Shown piece by piece: positions 22,911-35,200 of a stretch of DNA of 64,000 nt. The position numbers were made by a program, and so were the translations under genes. The stretch comes from Rhea pennata (lineage: Eukaryota > Chordata > Aves > Rheiformes > Rheidae). Within the stretch, counting starts at the first letter, position 1. Each line of letters begins with the position of its first letter. Below the pieces are notes generated by a model. It had not been told where the DNA came from. It was given only the letters and a program-made list of their open reading frames with translations, and did no database searches. The stretch covers positions 4,810,157 to 4,874,156 of the forward strand of contig NC_084687.1 in NCBI RefSeq assembly GCF_028389875.1, read 5' to 3'.

Positions 22911-25900
22911 TCGGCTGCGGTGTCCTTGCTGGCGCTGCGCGGCGGGAGCCGGTTTCTCGCCTCCGCTCGCCGTCCCGGGGCTTGGAGCCGCCCCGCTTCC
23001 AGCCTGGGTAAAGCCTCGTGCTGGGAAATGCGGCTTTAAAGCATTCGTTATTGGGGCCTTCGAAACGCGTGCAATCCGTGCGCCCCATCCCTCGGCGCGC
23101 CCCCTCCGCTGAGCCAGCGGAGCTGCTCGCCCTCCGCCAGAGCCGGAGCTTCAAGGGAATTTAAAGACTGAGAGCATCAAGCAGGGGAAATTCCTGCCTT
23201 CATCCATCCTGCCGAACTGTCTGGGAGAAAGAGAGAGCGTTTCCACGGCCAGGGGTCGGGGGGGAATGCCAGCTACATTGAAGTAGCTGCCCAGAAAAGA
23301 AAAAAAAATCGATATTTAATTCTGGCCCCATTGACGTGTGGCTCGGGCGCTGCGGCTCTCCGCTCTGTTTTGAGCGGGTTTCACAGTCGCACGTGAGAGA
23401 GTCCCCTCCACACTGGGGACGCTAAGTGATGCCGAACGCTTTTCAAGTGAAAAACTAGAGATTTTTTTTTTCCTTAAGCAACTCCCCAGCGGAGCGGCGG
23501 CGGGAGGGACCGGGGCGGCCGCGGGACCGGCCCCGCCGCTCGCGGGAGACGCACTCTCGGCGGCGGTTTCCCGCGGAGGCCGGAGCGATGCTCCCCTCCC
23601 ACGGCTGCTGCTCATCCCCTCCGGCTGCGAATGCCGCTCGGCGCCGTGCCGGAGGCTGGGAAGCTTCGCTCCAGCCTTGTCCCTGGAGCATGTACGTGTG
23701 TACCTATATATATAATATATACATGTTTGTGTATTCTGTGTATGTGTGTGTGTGTATGTGTGTGTGTGTGTACACACATACACAAATATATAAAACACAC
23801 ATAATACATTCAGCAGCAGCTCCAGCAAGCAAGAGCAGCGGGCACCACGTTGTGATGGGCCTGGAGCAACTCCAAGGGACCCGCTCGCCTCTGCTCCTCC
23901 CGTCCCTAGCGTTTGCTTTCCTCTTTTCCCTAATTAAGAGCAAAGGGGCATTTCGGGCCCCGGATGCTGGGCTGCTCCGCAGGAGCCTTTTCCCACGCCG
24001 CGGGCTCATCCGCACCCGATGCTGAGGAGGCACCGCCGGGCACAGGGATAGCGGAGGTGATATTTGCGATTTGGAGGCAATGTCTAACCATGACCTGGGG
24101 GAATTCAGCTGGGCACAGGCAAAACACGTTGGTAATTTTTAAACTAAATGTTTTTTGCTCGGACATGGAGGTTTATTGAAACCCAGCGTGTTTATAGGAA
24201 AGCATCAGTTTTGACAGATTTCTACTTCAACATGGATTTAGGAGGAAAAAGATAGCTTTTCAAATCACCAAAAGACCCTGCTTGAACACTTCCTCAGCAG
24301 ACCTAATCCATTTCTCGGCTCCAAATTACTTTTCATTTTGAAATGTAAGTAAATTTATTGCAGAATCTTCCTTTGAAAGGAGGCTGAAATGCTCCTGAAA
24401 TGGCTAGGGAGCAGCTCAGTGACACGCTGCGACTCACTCAGTCCAGCTTGGGATTTGGATTTTCAACTACCGTTTTTTCCTTTTTCCTGAAGATGGCTTT
24501 TCATCCTGCCCCAGGATGGTTAATATCAGCAGTTCCTCCCCAATATGAAAATCACATCAGCTGTGGTCACTAAATATTAAGGGCTGGCAAGAGGCCCTAC
24601 GTGGGGGCAGAACGCCTCCTTTCCGTGCCGTTTCTTTCTTTTATGTATCCTACATCTGTGGCATCTTTTACTGGCCTCCGTCAGGGAGCGGATGCTGGCG
24701 GATGGGCTGGGCTGGCGCAGCCGTTTCCCCTGTCCGGCCGTGCAGTGCGTCGCGGACGGTCCCGGGGCGGTCGGGTTATCGCGCTCATTGGGCCCCTGCG
24801 TGTATCTCCCATCAGGCAAATAGGAGACGGATGCTTCGATAGGGGCCGCGTCCATCACAAATCCATGCGGGAGCTCCCGGGCTGCATGGCCTCGGCACGC
24901 GGAGAGCATCGGCAATCCGGGGATTTTCCTTTGATGCCGAGCTGCAGCCAAGAGCAACCTTCTCCATTTGCCGGGGAAGTTGGTAAAACTCATCAATATG
25001 CACCATGGAACTAAATATGCAAACAGGTGGCGTATTCTGCTTATTGAGCTGACATCTCCATAGACTTTGCACCCTCCTCCACCCCCTAAATATTAACAAA
25101 ATGAGTAACTTTGTTCCAGGTTTTAATTTTCCCAAGGAGAAGGTGTTTGTTCCCAAGGCTGGGAGCCTCACGGACTTTACAGGAGTTTGTCACTTCCCGC
25201 AGCAGAAAGGCCACAGCCGCCGTGTCTCGGTCAAATCCCTTCTCTGAGTAATAACTCCCTGCCTAGCTGGATGCCTCCAGCAATTTTTGCAGGAGATTAA
25301 AGTATCCTTCACTTTCTGTCCAGAATGGCTCTGTGCTGTGGCTTGGAGGAAAACGGCAGGTGAATAAATGTCCGTCGGTGGTGCTTAAGTGCTTTGCACT
25401 CGGGAGTTTGCTTCCAGGCGGGATACAGCCGTGGGGAGCTCAGTTAGCAATGGAAGACGGAGCTTTCTTCATCCCGATAATTGTCACCAGCACCTTCCTG
25501 ACTGCAGCGGGACTTAGCGTCCTGCAGGCCATGGCTCATCCACCCACTTGCACACTGGTGCCAGGCACGTTGCACTGTGCCCCCGGGCTGCCCGCGGGCA
25601 CGCTGGCTCCCTGCGAGGTTTACTGTGGGTGCTTTGCTGTAAGAGCCGTTTCCATTGCAAAAGAAAAGGGGGCGGGCGGAGAAAATCGCAGGTAAAAGCA
25701 AGCGTATTACGGACAGAAACTGGAGTTTCCTGTTGCTTTTTCTCCCTTTGGGTGGAATGAACCCAAATGTGATTTTTCTCACCATGTTCTAAAAAGGGCT
25801 CTCCAAGGTGGAGAGGAACGTAGCATTGCTTCAGTAGCCTGAGTGCGAACACAGAGAAACAAGGTTTAGCCAGCAGAAAAACTCCAGCACAGCAGAATGA

Positions 25901-26400
25901 GAAAGCAACACAGAAAACCTGTCCTTTTCCTAGTAGCCCCCCGGGAGGCTGACGCCGGGACCGGCTCTCGCAGACCTGGCGTTCCTCCACGCTCTTGCAG
26001 AGAGCCAGGGTGGGTATTGCACAGCGTTAGGCTGCCAGCGCTGTAGTTTTTATTTTCTCGCTAGGCACCCTTGCACCGCCCAGGAATATGCTGCTCTTCC
26101 CCCGGGCAAACCTGCTGCGGCCCGAGGAGTGTTTGGACTTGGAAACGCCGGGGAGACGGGGGTGGAGGTTGATCTTCGAACCTCCAAACAGTGTCGGATT
26201 CCCTCTGGCAGTTGTGCTAAGGACCAAATTCAACTTAATGAAATGGTGGCTGCGTCGGTGAGCAGCCAAAATCTGACCTGTTTTCCCCTTTTGTTAAATC
26301 CGCTTGCAGCTCTCATGCGCTCAAGGGGCTCGGTGCCTCTGCAGAGCGGGGAAGGATTTGGAGAACGCGGCCGGGTTGTTTGCAAACTTCTTCGGGCGCC
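22910..26400. other. OPTC-ATP2B4 spacer, second part
   Basis: Mixed composition and no gene supported. Besides the microsatellite, 24230-25170 is relatively AT-rich, with octamer-like ATATGCAAA and FOX-like TATTAACAAAA words at about 25010-25105. Confidence 0.45.
23693..23795. repeat. TA / TG / CA microsatellite with fold-back potential
   Basis: TA-rich start (23704-23720), then (TG)n with TATG interruptions, then CACACATACACA. The TG arm and the CA arm can pair, giving a hairpin. It is ordinary simple sequence. Confidence 0.85.
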
Positions 26401-27240
26401 AAGCGTGCTCCAAGGTTTCCTCTTTAAGGTCAAAGAGGACTCCGGGCTCGGAGCGCGGCTTCGAAGGCCCGGAAACGGGCTTTGCACAGAAACCCGCCAG
26501 CGTGGCGAGCCCGAGGCTTGCTCCTCGCCTCCGCGCCCCTCACCGAGCAGAGCCGCGCGTCCTCCCCGCGCGCCGCCGCGGCGGCTGCCGGCTCGGATCA
26601 CCGCAGCCGGCTGCCTTGCTTCCTCTGAGCCGGAAACAAAAAAAATCACTGCCGTGCTCTGCGCCGCGCCGCATCCGGAGCCGAGCCGGGGCGACGGCAC
26701 CCGCCTTCGCACCGCGGCGGGCTCGGAGCAGCCGGGTGCCGGCGGCAGAAAATATCGCGGCCCCCTCAGCTTTTCCCGAGCTTTTCCTCCTCGTTTCTCA
26801 ACCCCTGCTTGCTGCCACGGGTTTCCCAAGGGACCGCGTTTCCCCAGCAGCCTCCCGGCAAAAAACGCTTCCCTAAGAACCCGGGAATGAGGGGGAAAAA
26901 AGAAAAAAAAAGCAAGAAGAAACAACCGCCTTGTTCTGCTGCGAGGAGCTGGCGCTTTTTCCAGTCACAAGGGCGAGCTGAAGCAAAACTTTCCATACAG
27001 AAAGGGGGGGGGGAGAGAGAAAAAAAAATAATAAAGAAAAAGGCCGAGCGAAGCGAAGCGCCGTCGTTGCGCCGTGTCGCTCCTTCGGGGAGCAAAGCGG
27101 CACATGCGCGGAGCGCGGTTTAATCGCTCCCGGGGGGCGGCAGCCGCCCCGTCCCCTCCGGATGCGCCCGGGCAGCGACGGGCCCCGGCCGGCAGCGCGT
27201 GCGCTCCCGGGGAAACTGCAACCCAGCACCTAAAAACTCG
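26400..27240 (+). promoter_or_regulatory. CpG-rich block ending at a strong splice donor
   Basis: CpG-rich DNA with purine tracts (26890-27045) ends at ctcg|gtaagt (27240/27241), a near-consensus donor. A CpG island followed by such a donor is what a TATA-less first exon looks like. It could start a non-coding RNA or a far-upstream ATP2B4 transcript on the + strand. No downstream exon could be paired with it by eye. Confidence 0.3.
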
Positions 27241-27840
27241 GTAAGTCTGAGCAAAGGAGAAGGAATCGGAAGGGAAGCTGCCGCACCCGCGCAACGCCGG
27301 CGTGCCGGCACACCGGGATCCCGCTGGAGGGTCTGGCACGGACCGGGACGCCGGTACCTGTCTGTCTCCGGTGTCAGTTGGCTTTTGCAATCAGCGGGTT
27401 CCTTCCAAAATCCCGGCCCCGGGTTCCTCCCAGCGACGGGGCCCTTGGTCCCGCTTCCGCTACGTGATTCACCCCGAACGCTCTCCTTACTGCTCCCATT
27501 AGTCACGCTGACATAAATTCCTCTTCGACCAAATGTTAGATGTTTCTCATCAACTCCGCACAGTCCTGGTGACTCGTGCCCTTAAAAACGGATCCAGCCT
27601 CCTCCTTTCGCCCCCCCTCGCCAGGCATCGGCCGCGCGTGCCGCCTCCGGGCAGAGGTCGGCGTCGAGGGGAGGGTTGTGATGGGAAGGCTCGGAAAAGC
27701 CCGGGACAAGGGTCAGGAGGTTTATTCCAACGTAAGCACCGACAGCAGGTGCTTGTCGGCAGCAGTTTGTGCTTTTTATCATGTCTTCACGGCAGCGCAA
27801 GGTCAGGAGCTCCTGTATTGCTCTGCATTTGAGCAATGGG

Positions 27841-27878
<38 letters not shown>

Positions 27879-30800
27879 CATACATGCAGCATCAAGCAGT
27901 CTCAGCAGCCAGGCGGAGCGGGGAGGGTGCAGCCTGCCCGGTTGCAGAGCAGTGCCGCACGGGACCGGGGCTCCTCCGCTCCGGCATCCCGGCCGCCGGG
28001 ACTCAGCCTGGCAAAACCGGCTGCCTGGGAATCGAGACCCATCGAGACCTGCGGGCTGAGGCTGGAGACCTGGCGCAGCCGCCCGCAACGCCCGTGGCAG
28101 CTTTCTGGGGCAGGTTAGGTATTTTAGGTGTTGCTTGCAGAGATGGTGTGGGAAATGCAAGATTCCCCTCTGCCCTTGCAGTGACCCTTCCCTGGGAAGC
28201 GGGTTTGCTGGGAGCAGACTCCATATCATTTCTGGAAAGCAGTGTCTTGAGTAAACTATTTATAAACTGAATTTTCTTTCTTTTTTTTTTTTTTTTAACT
28301 CCTGAAATTGAGCCATAACTTTAGACAAACAGAAGGAAATAAGATGCAGGCAAATAAACTCAAGCAAAAATAAATCTATGGGCAGCCTAAACGTGCAAAG
28401 CGACTGGTGATGCTGGGAAGAGTTCAGTTTTGGAGGCATCTAGGCCGGGACCGTTAAAGGGCCCTGCCAGGAGGCTTTGAGTGGCCAAGGGGGCTGGAGA
28501 TATTTCTTCTTGCTGGTTCATATGAGGGCAAATCCTTGAGACTATTTGCAGCCTGGCGTTTGGAGGAGCACGGCCGGCACCGTGCCTGACGGTGCAGCGC
28601 TTTTGGGGTGCTGCAAGCGTGGTCCCCAAAACCGCTCGCCTGCCTGGGAAAACGCCGGCTGCCAAAGCTGAGCCGGGGCGGGCGATCCCAGGCCGAGGCT
28701 TCCCAGCGCGTCTCCCTCCCGGCCGTTCCCGGTTCCCCCCAGCGCCCCTCAGCCCTTCGTTCGGTTCTGCCGCCGGCACGAGCCCGCGGGAACGAGGGCC
28801 ATAAATCACCCATGGCACTGGGAAATAAAACTCGTTATTGTGATGAATGAGGCTTTATTTCTCTTTTAAGAAGAGGGATCATGAAAGACCGCGGCAGGAG
28901 AGAGCAGGGGAGGGGCGATGTCACGTTTTCAATCTTTGACAAGTTAAAGGTAATAAAGCTAATTGCATGAGAGCCATTTTAAAGAGAAAGGGGGAAAAAA
29001 CAGGTGTTTGCTGTGCATGCCTTGCTGGGGACACGCGAGCATCTGCACACGATCAAGGCTTTAGTTAGCAAGCGCACCTTGGGCTAGCCACAGGGCTTGT
29101 GCCGAGGGGAAGCATCACGCCAAATGACTTCAGGATTTGGCCCGGGGCTCAGGGATGGGAGCTTGTATTAATTAGGCAGCAATGATCCAAGTCACAGGGC
29201 ATTTCCTGGGGATTAACGACCCGCTGGGAGGAGTTAATGGCTCGAGATGCATCCAGAAATCCCATTTACCCCAGCTAGTGCTGACTCCCAGCGCACACCC
29301 TGCGCCAAGGGCAGCACCACCATCTTAAGGCTTTTTAGAAATTATTATTAATAAGAATATTAAAGGGTTGGGAATGGATTTTTCTTCCTGCCGTAGTACT
29401 GCAGCATGATTGCTGCCTGCAGGGCTCTCGGGGGAGGACAAATGCCCCCGGCGCTCGGCCAGACCAATTCTAATTTCATCGCTTTGGCTGATGCCGGGGA
29501 GAAGTGGTGGCAGCATTCCCACCGCCCGCCGCCTGCCCGGCTCCCAAGGGCCACCGAGCGGGGCTCGGAAAGGCTCTGTGCTGGGATGGGGGTGGATTTT
29601 CTTCCTTCCTTTTGCAGCAGAAGGGAAAAGCCCCTGGCTGGGGCAGGATGCTCGGGGCAGGATATTTCGGGTTCTGGCTCCAGGGCCGTCCTCTCCCAGG
29701 CGCTGCTCCTCCCGGCACTCCTCGGTGTTGCAGGCAGCCCCTCTGCGCTTGCCCGCTGCCGTGGGCTCTCCCCCTTCCCCTACCAGGAGCATCCCTTGCC
29801 CCCAGCCCTGGCGCCCCTCGAAATTGCCATTGCTCACCAATTCGAGCAGGGCCAACACGGGCTGCTGCAGGGCCGGTCCGCCCAGAAAATGCAGCGTTAA
29901 AGCCAGCAGGAGCAGGTGGGCAGGAGGCGAGCCGGAGCTGAGCAGGATGCGGCCACTCGGCGATTAGCACTGCAAAGTGTTTTAGGGTTGTCATGGCAAT
30001 GCAAGAGCCCCACTAATCCTTCGGGTTTTCCTTTCTTCAAAGGGAAGCAACTTCGCAGAACGCTTCGGCGGGTACCTGGCTACGGGCGCGAGCGGCGCGG
30101 CTGGGTGCTTTCATCTCCGCGCCGCGCGTCCTCCCACGCGCGCGCACACCCGCTCCGGAGCCGGCGCGCAGCCGAGCTGCTGGAGGAGGGGGAGAGCTGA
30201 CGGCTCCCACTCTCCGCTGCCGCGAGGGAGTGGGCAAGCCGGCCGCGCCGGCTCGCAAAGGCCACGCTCTCCGGCATTATTTGTGGGTGTTTATTTGCGC
30301 TGTCCCCCTGGCTGGCGGGAGCGACCCAGCGCAGCGCCAGGGTTAATGCCGGATGCTCTCCAGGGCTCTGGCAGCCTGAAAGGTGGATGCAGCTTTAGGG
30401 GAGCCGACAAAGGATGCTCGGGGAAGGGAGCACCCCAAAGCCACCCTGCTGATGTATTGCTCCCCAAAGCACCTGCCGCCGGCCGCCAGTGCACCCCTCT
30501 TGCTTCCCTTGCAGCCAGCAACAGCAACCCGGGTGCGGGCATCTGCCCCCCGGGAAGGAGCAGACGGCAGTGCCGCGGGTACCATGGCCGAGAGCATCCC
30601 GCCCGGCGAGCGTCGTCGCTCTCCAGCCCTGTAATCGCCTCTCCGGAGCTCCCAAAAGGGAACTGGGCGCTTCGTGAGCACCCAGGGACCCTCCCTGCCC
30701 TCAGCGGGACCCTCCTCGCCGCCGCTGCAAACGCACCGCTGCTCGCCGGCTGCGGCCGGGAGCGCTCGCCGGCTCCCGAGCTGCACGTCCCAGCCTCGCT

Positions 30801-32230
30801 CCCATTACTGGAAAGTTTTACAGCTGCTCGCTGTTTGTGATTAATCATTTTGTTTTAATTGCAGCTCCTCTGGCTGGCAGCGGCTCAGCGGGGATTTTAT
30901 GCCTCTTGGCTGCTTCCCCCAGGTATGTTCCAGGGCTGCCTGATTACGGAGCGCCGAGCGTGACGGGCGCTGCCGAAGCGAGCGCGGGCGTCCAGCAGCG
31001 TGCGGGCTCGGTGGCGCCCGCGCCCTCGACGGAGCCCGGCGGCGCCGTAAGGAGCTCTTCCCCCGGCCCCTCTCCTCCCAGGACCCTGCCGCGACAGCCC
31101 GCGTTTGCAGCAGCGGCAGCCCCGGCCGTGCCGCACCGCGGGGGGACGCGGGGCCCCAGGGGTGCCCTGCGCCCCCGAGGCGCTCCCCGCGGACGGGGAG
31201 GTGCCTCTGCAAAGGCTGGCAGCGGGCGGAGGAAGGGCAAGAGGCGGCAGCTGCCGGGCATCGTTCGGCGGCACTGTCGCCCGCCGCGGGAATGAAACGC
31301 AAGCGGTGCCTTACGTAGGCGAGTAAGAAACGCCCAGGCTGGGGTACGCCCAGGCCACCGGGGCGAGCGCGGCCCGGCCTCTGCGCACGACGCGGCGGCA
31401 GGGCGATCCCGGGCCCTTCTCTTTTGTGGGAAATGATGACGTTGGAAAATGCAATTCTGGTCCAAACAGTGCTCGGGGTTTGCTCGTCAGCTGGGGAAAC
31501 CAGCAGAGCCGCTGGCATCCTCCGGAGCAACCTGATTATCCCTCGCGGTGTGCTGCTCGCGCCGCCCTTCCACCTCGGGGGCGGAGGTGAGCAGGGATTT
31601 TTTGCCACCTCCTTGTAGCCTCCTGTGCAGGCTCCCAGCTCTGCTGCACCGGCGCTGCCCGGAGCAAGGAAACCCTTCCTGACCTCATCCAGCCTCGGGA
31701 GCGCGCGGATCGGCTTCCCCGATGCGGAGCGTCCCCAAAGCGGGTTTCACTGGTGACCACTTCAAGGGTCTTCGGGGCTCGGAGCCGGCGGGCTTCCTCC
31801 TCCTTCCTCGGGAAACGCAACGGCGCTTCACAGTCCCTTGCACGCCCAGCTGAGTCGAAGCCACGTATTTCTCGGCTCTGCCCCCCGACGAAACTCCAGC
31901 AGGCAGAAGTTTGGGGTTGGGGACCGGCTTTATCGCAGGAGGCTGCACTCCCGCCGGGACCCCTCGGGCACCCGCGCGGCCCCGGGCGCCGCTCTGAGAC
32001 CGCCTACACCTCGCCTGCGTTTCCACGCGGAATAACTGAAAGCACATGCAACGGCCACAAATATTTAATAGCTTGTTCATCAAAAATTTACTCATTAATG
32101 CTGTCATTACAGGAGCGCCGGAGAAAAGGCAGTGCGGAGGCCGGGGCGGGGACCCCCTCCGCCAGCAAGCGGGCGGGCTGCTCCGCTCGGAGACCTGGAG
32201 CCTCGGGAGCCACCGGGAGCGACGGCAGAA
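27241..32230. other. OPTC-ATP2B4 spacer, third part
   Basis: No protein gene is supported. It contains a T-rich tract at 28280-28300, an AT-rich motif-dense zone at 28840-29280, and a CpG-rich block at about 30050-31420. Long open frames in the CpG block are compositional. Confidence 0.45.
27842..27872. repeat. (TA)n microsatellite
   Basis: About 14 TA dinucleotides flanked by A runs. Confidence 0.9.
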
Positions 32231-32235
32231 AGAGA

Positions 32236-32273
32236 TATAAAAGGCCGCCCTACTTAGCAGGGTTTATATAAGG
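32236..32273 (+). promoter_or_regulatory. Two TATA boxes in tandem
   Basis: Canonical TATAAAAGG (32236-32244) and TATATAAGG (32265-32273), 29 bp apart, at the downstream edge of a CpG-rich block. Starts would be expected near 32265 and 32295. A possible donor (gag|gtgagg) lies at 33091/33092. No known gene starts here, so any transcript would be new or an alternative upstream promoter. Confidence 0.35.
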
Positions 32274-35200
32274 AGGCTGTCTCCATGGCAGGGTAGGAAA
32301 ACAGACGGATATTGGAAGCGACGCGTTGCGCACGTTCCTCGCCGGAGCATCCTTATGGACGGGTGGCGAAGCAGCACCTGGAGCAGCCGCCGAGGCGCTC
32401 GGGCAGCCGGGGAGGCTGCAAATTAAAACGAAGGACCGGCGGGAGAGACTCCCCGCGGAGGCAGGGATTTCGGAGCGGAGGCTTTGGGAGCTTCCAGCCC
32501 ACTCACTGCACGGCTCGGGCCGGTCCTGGACCGGCAGAGCCAGGTCCCAGTTTAGCACAGCCCCTTCCCGCCCGGGCACGGCCTCACTGCCCCCTCCCCG
32601 CTCCCTCTGCGCCCGCCGCCGGGCCGGGGCGGCCGGGGGCTCCCCGTGGACCCACAGCCCCCACCGGGGGCTCTCACGTCCGTCCCCTGTAAGCTCCCCA
32701 TCCATTTTCATTACAAATCCTTTGGTATTTATGCATCGGCCTTGCCGGCCAGGCAGCTGTCCGTCTGGCCGCACGCTTGTCTCTCTGTCCCGCTGCATCC
32801 ATCACTGCCCATTTCTATCTATCTTACGCCCAGCTGCCTTCATTTTTCATCGCATTCCTTCGAGCGCCTTCGGATGGATTTATCCATCTCATCCTCTCCC
32901 ATCCATCTCCCAGATGTCTGCCTGGGGCTGCACGGGGTGCGCGGAGAGCATTGCCTCCCCGTCCGAGCACCGCTTGCAGCCTTCTCCAGCGGCTCCTGCC
33001 CCACCACCCCGGCTGACCCATCAGCTGCGAAGCACAAAACAGCGCTTCCTCGAAACTCCCCGGGGCCGCGGGTGGCTGACACCAGTGCGAGGTGAGGGAC
33101 TGCAGAGCCCGTTGGCCTCCAAGCGACCGCCTCAGCCCCACGGTGGCCAAAAAGCAGGTGGATGCTGAGGATCTGGTTGGGGAAAAAAAGGTGGTTTTGT
33201 GAGGCCGGCTGGCTTTGCGACGGGTTTGCCGGGTGGCAGGCAGTCCTGGATGGAGGTGTCCTTGCTGCAGCCTTTGCCGAGGAACCGAGGGCAGAATCTC
33301 CTCTGCCTCCTCCCAGCTTAGCAGGTCAGCTGGAGCCCAGCACCACCACGTGCTGTTCCTCACGTCTAGATGGAGAAAACAAGGGGCAGCCTAAAATAAG
33401 GGAGAGGCTGGAGGCTTGAGCTGCTTGGAAATGATGATGGGGAGACAAAGAAGGGGCCTGGAGCCATAAGACGCCCAGATAAGGAGACAAAAGAAAGAGA
33501 GTGGGTAAATCTCAGTGACTCACAGAGGTGGGACAGGATGCAGTCACTGCCAGCTCCCAGCCAGCTCACTGGTGATGAGGCTTTGATGGCCCTTTTGCGC
33601 TCAGCTTTGCAACTTTAATTGCTACAGTTTGGGTTAAGAAATGCTGTCTTTGAACACTGGTAAATGCATCCCAGCGGGCAAAGCACAGGGTGGTTTCTGC
33701 GTTTTGTCATGCTGCAGTAAGAGATGAGACTTGGACTCCCCACCACGCTCCTTCATTAAGCAGGTCTCTCACAGTGTCTTCAACCCTATGCAGCACCAGA
33801 CTTGCAGGAGCCGTGCCACCGTCCATCACGACCCATCCACATTGCCCCCGAGCACAGATCACAACAAAAATCTGCCTCCAGCTCAAAGCCTTCCTCTTAC
33901 GCGGAAACTTGGCCCCACTAAAAGCAGGGCCCAGAGGCACCAGGTCCCTGGCACACAGCCCATTACCGGGTGATGGCCATTGCTTGACTCAGCCTGGACC
34001 AGTCACCAGGAGAGCTGGAAATAATTGCCCGTCACCAACCTGAGTCATCGGAGCTTCCCCTATCAACAAGCAATAAACAGCCAGCTTAGAAGTTGTCCTA
34101 GTTTCTCTTGCTGTTTACAATCTTCTTCTACCTTCAAGGGTTTGTGTTGCTCCATTTTTTAATGTAATTTTACCAGCTATTAGCCCAGAATGCAGCTTAT
34201 CTCTTCTGTCACTTAGCACGTTTTTTCCTAAACATCTTCATTTGTCTTGTTCAGAGAAACCCTAAAGCTGCTTCTGCATCAAAGGCACCACAGGCTCGGT
34301 CCCGATGCGGTGACCTGGCCGCAGGAGCCCGCACGGAGCATGCACGTCGCCGAAGCAGCCGCAGCACGGCCGCCCGGGAAACGGCCCGCAAGCAAAGGGC
34401 GCTGCAGGGCTTTCTCACCTGCGGGCTGGGGATTTCCGTGGCGGGGTGCAGAGTCAATACATCTTCAGCTGGATTGCATTAGGAGGAAAAATTAAATGCT
34501 AAGGCACAGAAACACTTTTACTTCCTTTAAGGCTAATAATAGCTCGCAGCGGTGCCTTCAGCCAAAAGGCTGCACGTGTTGCCCAAGCCCCGCCGGGCGG
34601 GCGAGGGGGGCGAGCGGAGAGCCGGCGAAACCGCGGCCGGGAAGAGCCCGGTTTTCACGGGGGAGTTAGCAAACGGCTCGTGCTCTCCTTGCGCCCCATC
34701 CACCCCGCGGCGGGGAGACCCCCGCCCTCAGCCTGCAGGAACGGACCCGGGCCCGGCGATCCCCCCCCCTGCGTTTTGAGGGTCTCTCCTTTCCCGTTGA
34801 GCTGATGAGGCGCTCTGCTGCCTCCTCCTCAAAACAGATCATCTCTGATACCCAGTGACTAATGAATGACTCCAGCAACTAATTGCAGGCATAAGTCAAC
34901 TCCTAATTAGAAACAGATTTAGGGAAGGAGTGTTAGGAGAGCTCTCCGCTTGCCTCTAGGTGAGGGTGACCCAGGGTGCAGGACTTTTTCCAGCTGGCTT
35001 TATAGACTCCCAAAATCCCCTCGAGGGCCTGTTTCTCCTGCTGCGCTACCTGGACCTGCGGTCTTCTGCCTCCCCGGGACGGGCATTTGGCCCAAGGTCC
35101 CGTATTTAGTTCACAGACCGCTACAGCATCTTCCCTCTTCTCTCCAGCTGCTCTTCTGCTCCTTCTCTGGAGTCTGTCCTCAGCAAAACTGTGCCGGATG

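Noticed and set aside
30837-31295. Open frames in the 30-31.4 kb CpG block
   Set aside because: Frames are open on several phases of both strands, with no start context, domain or paired splice sites.
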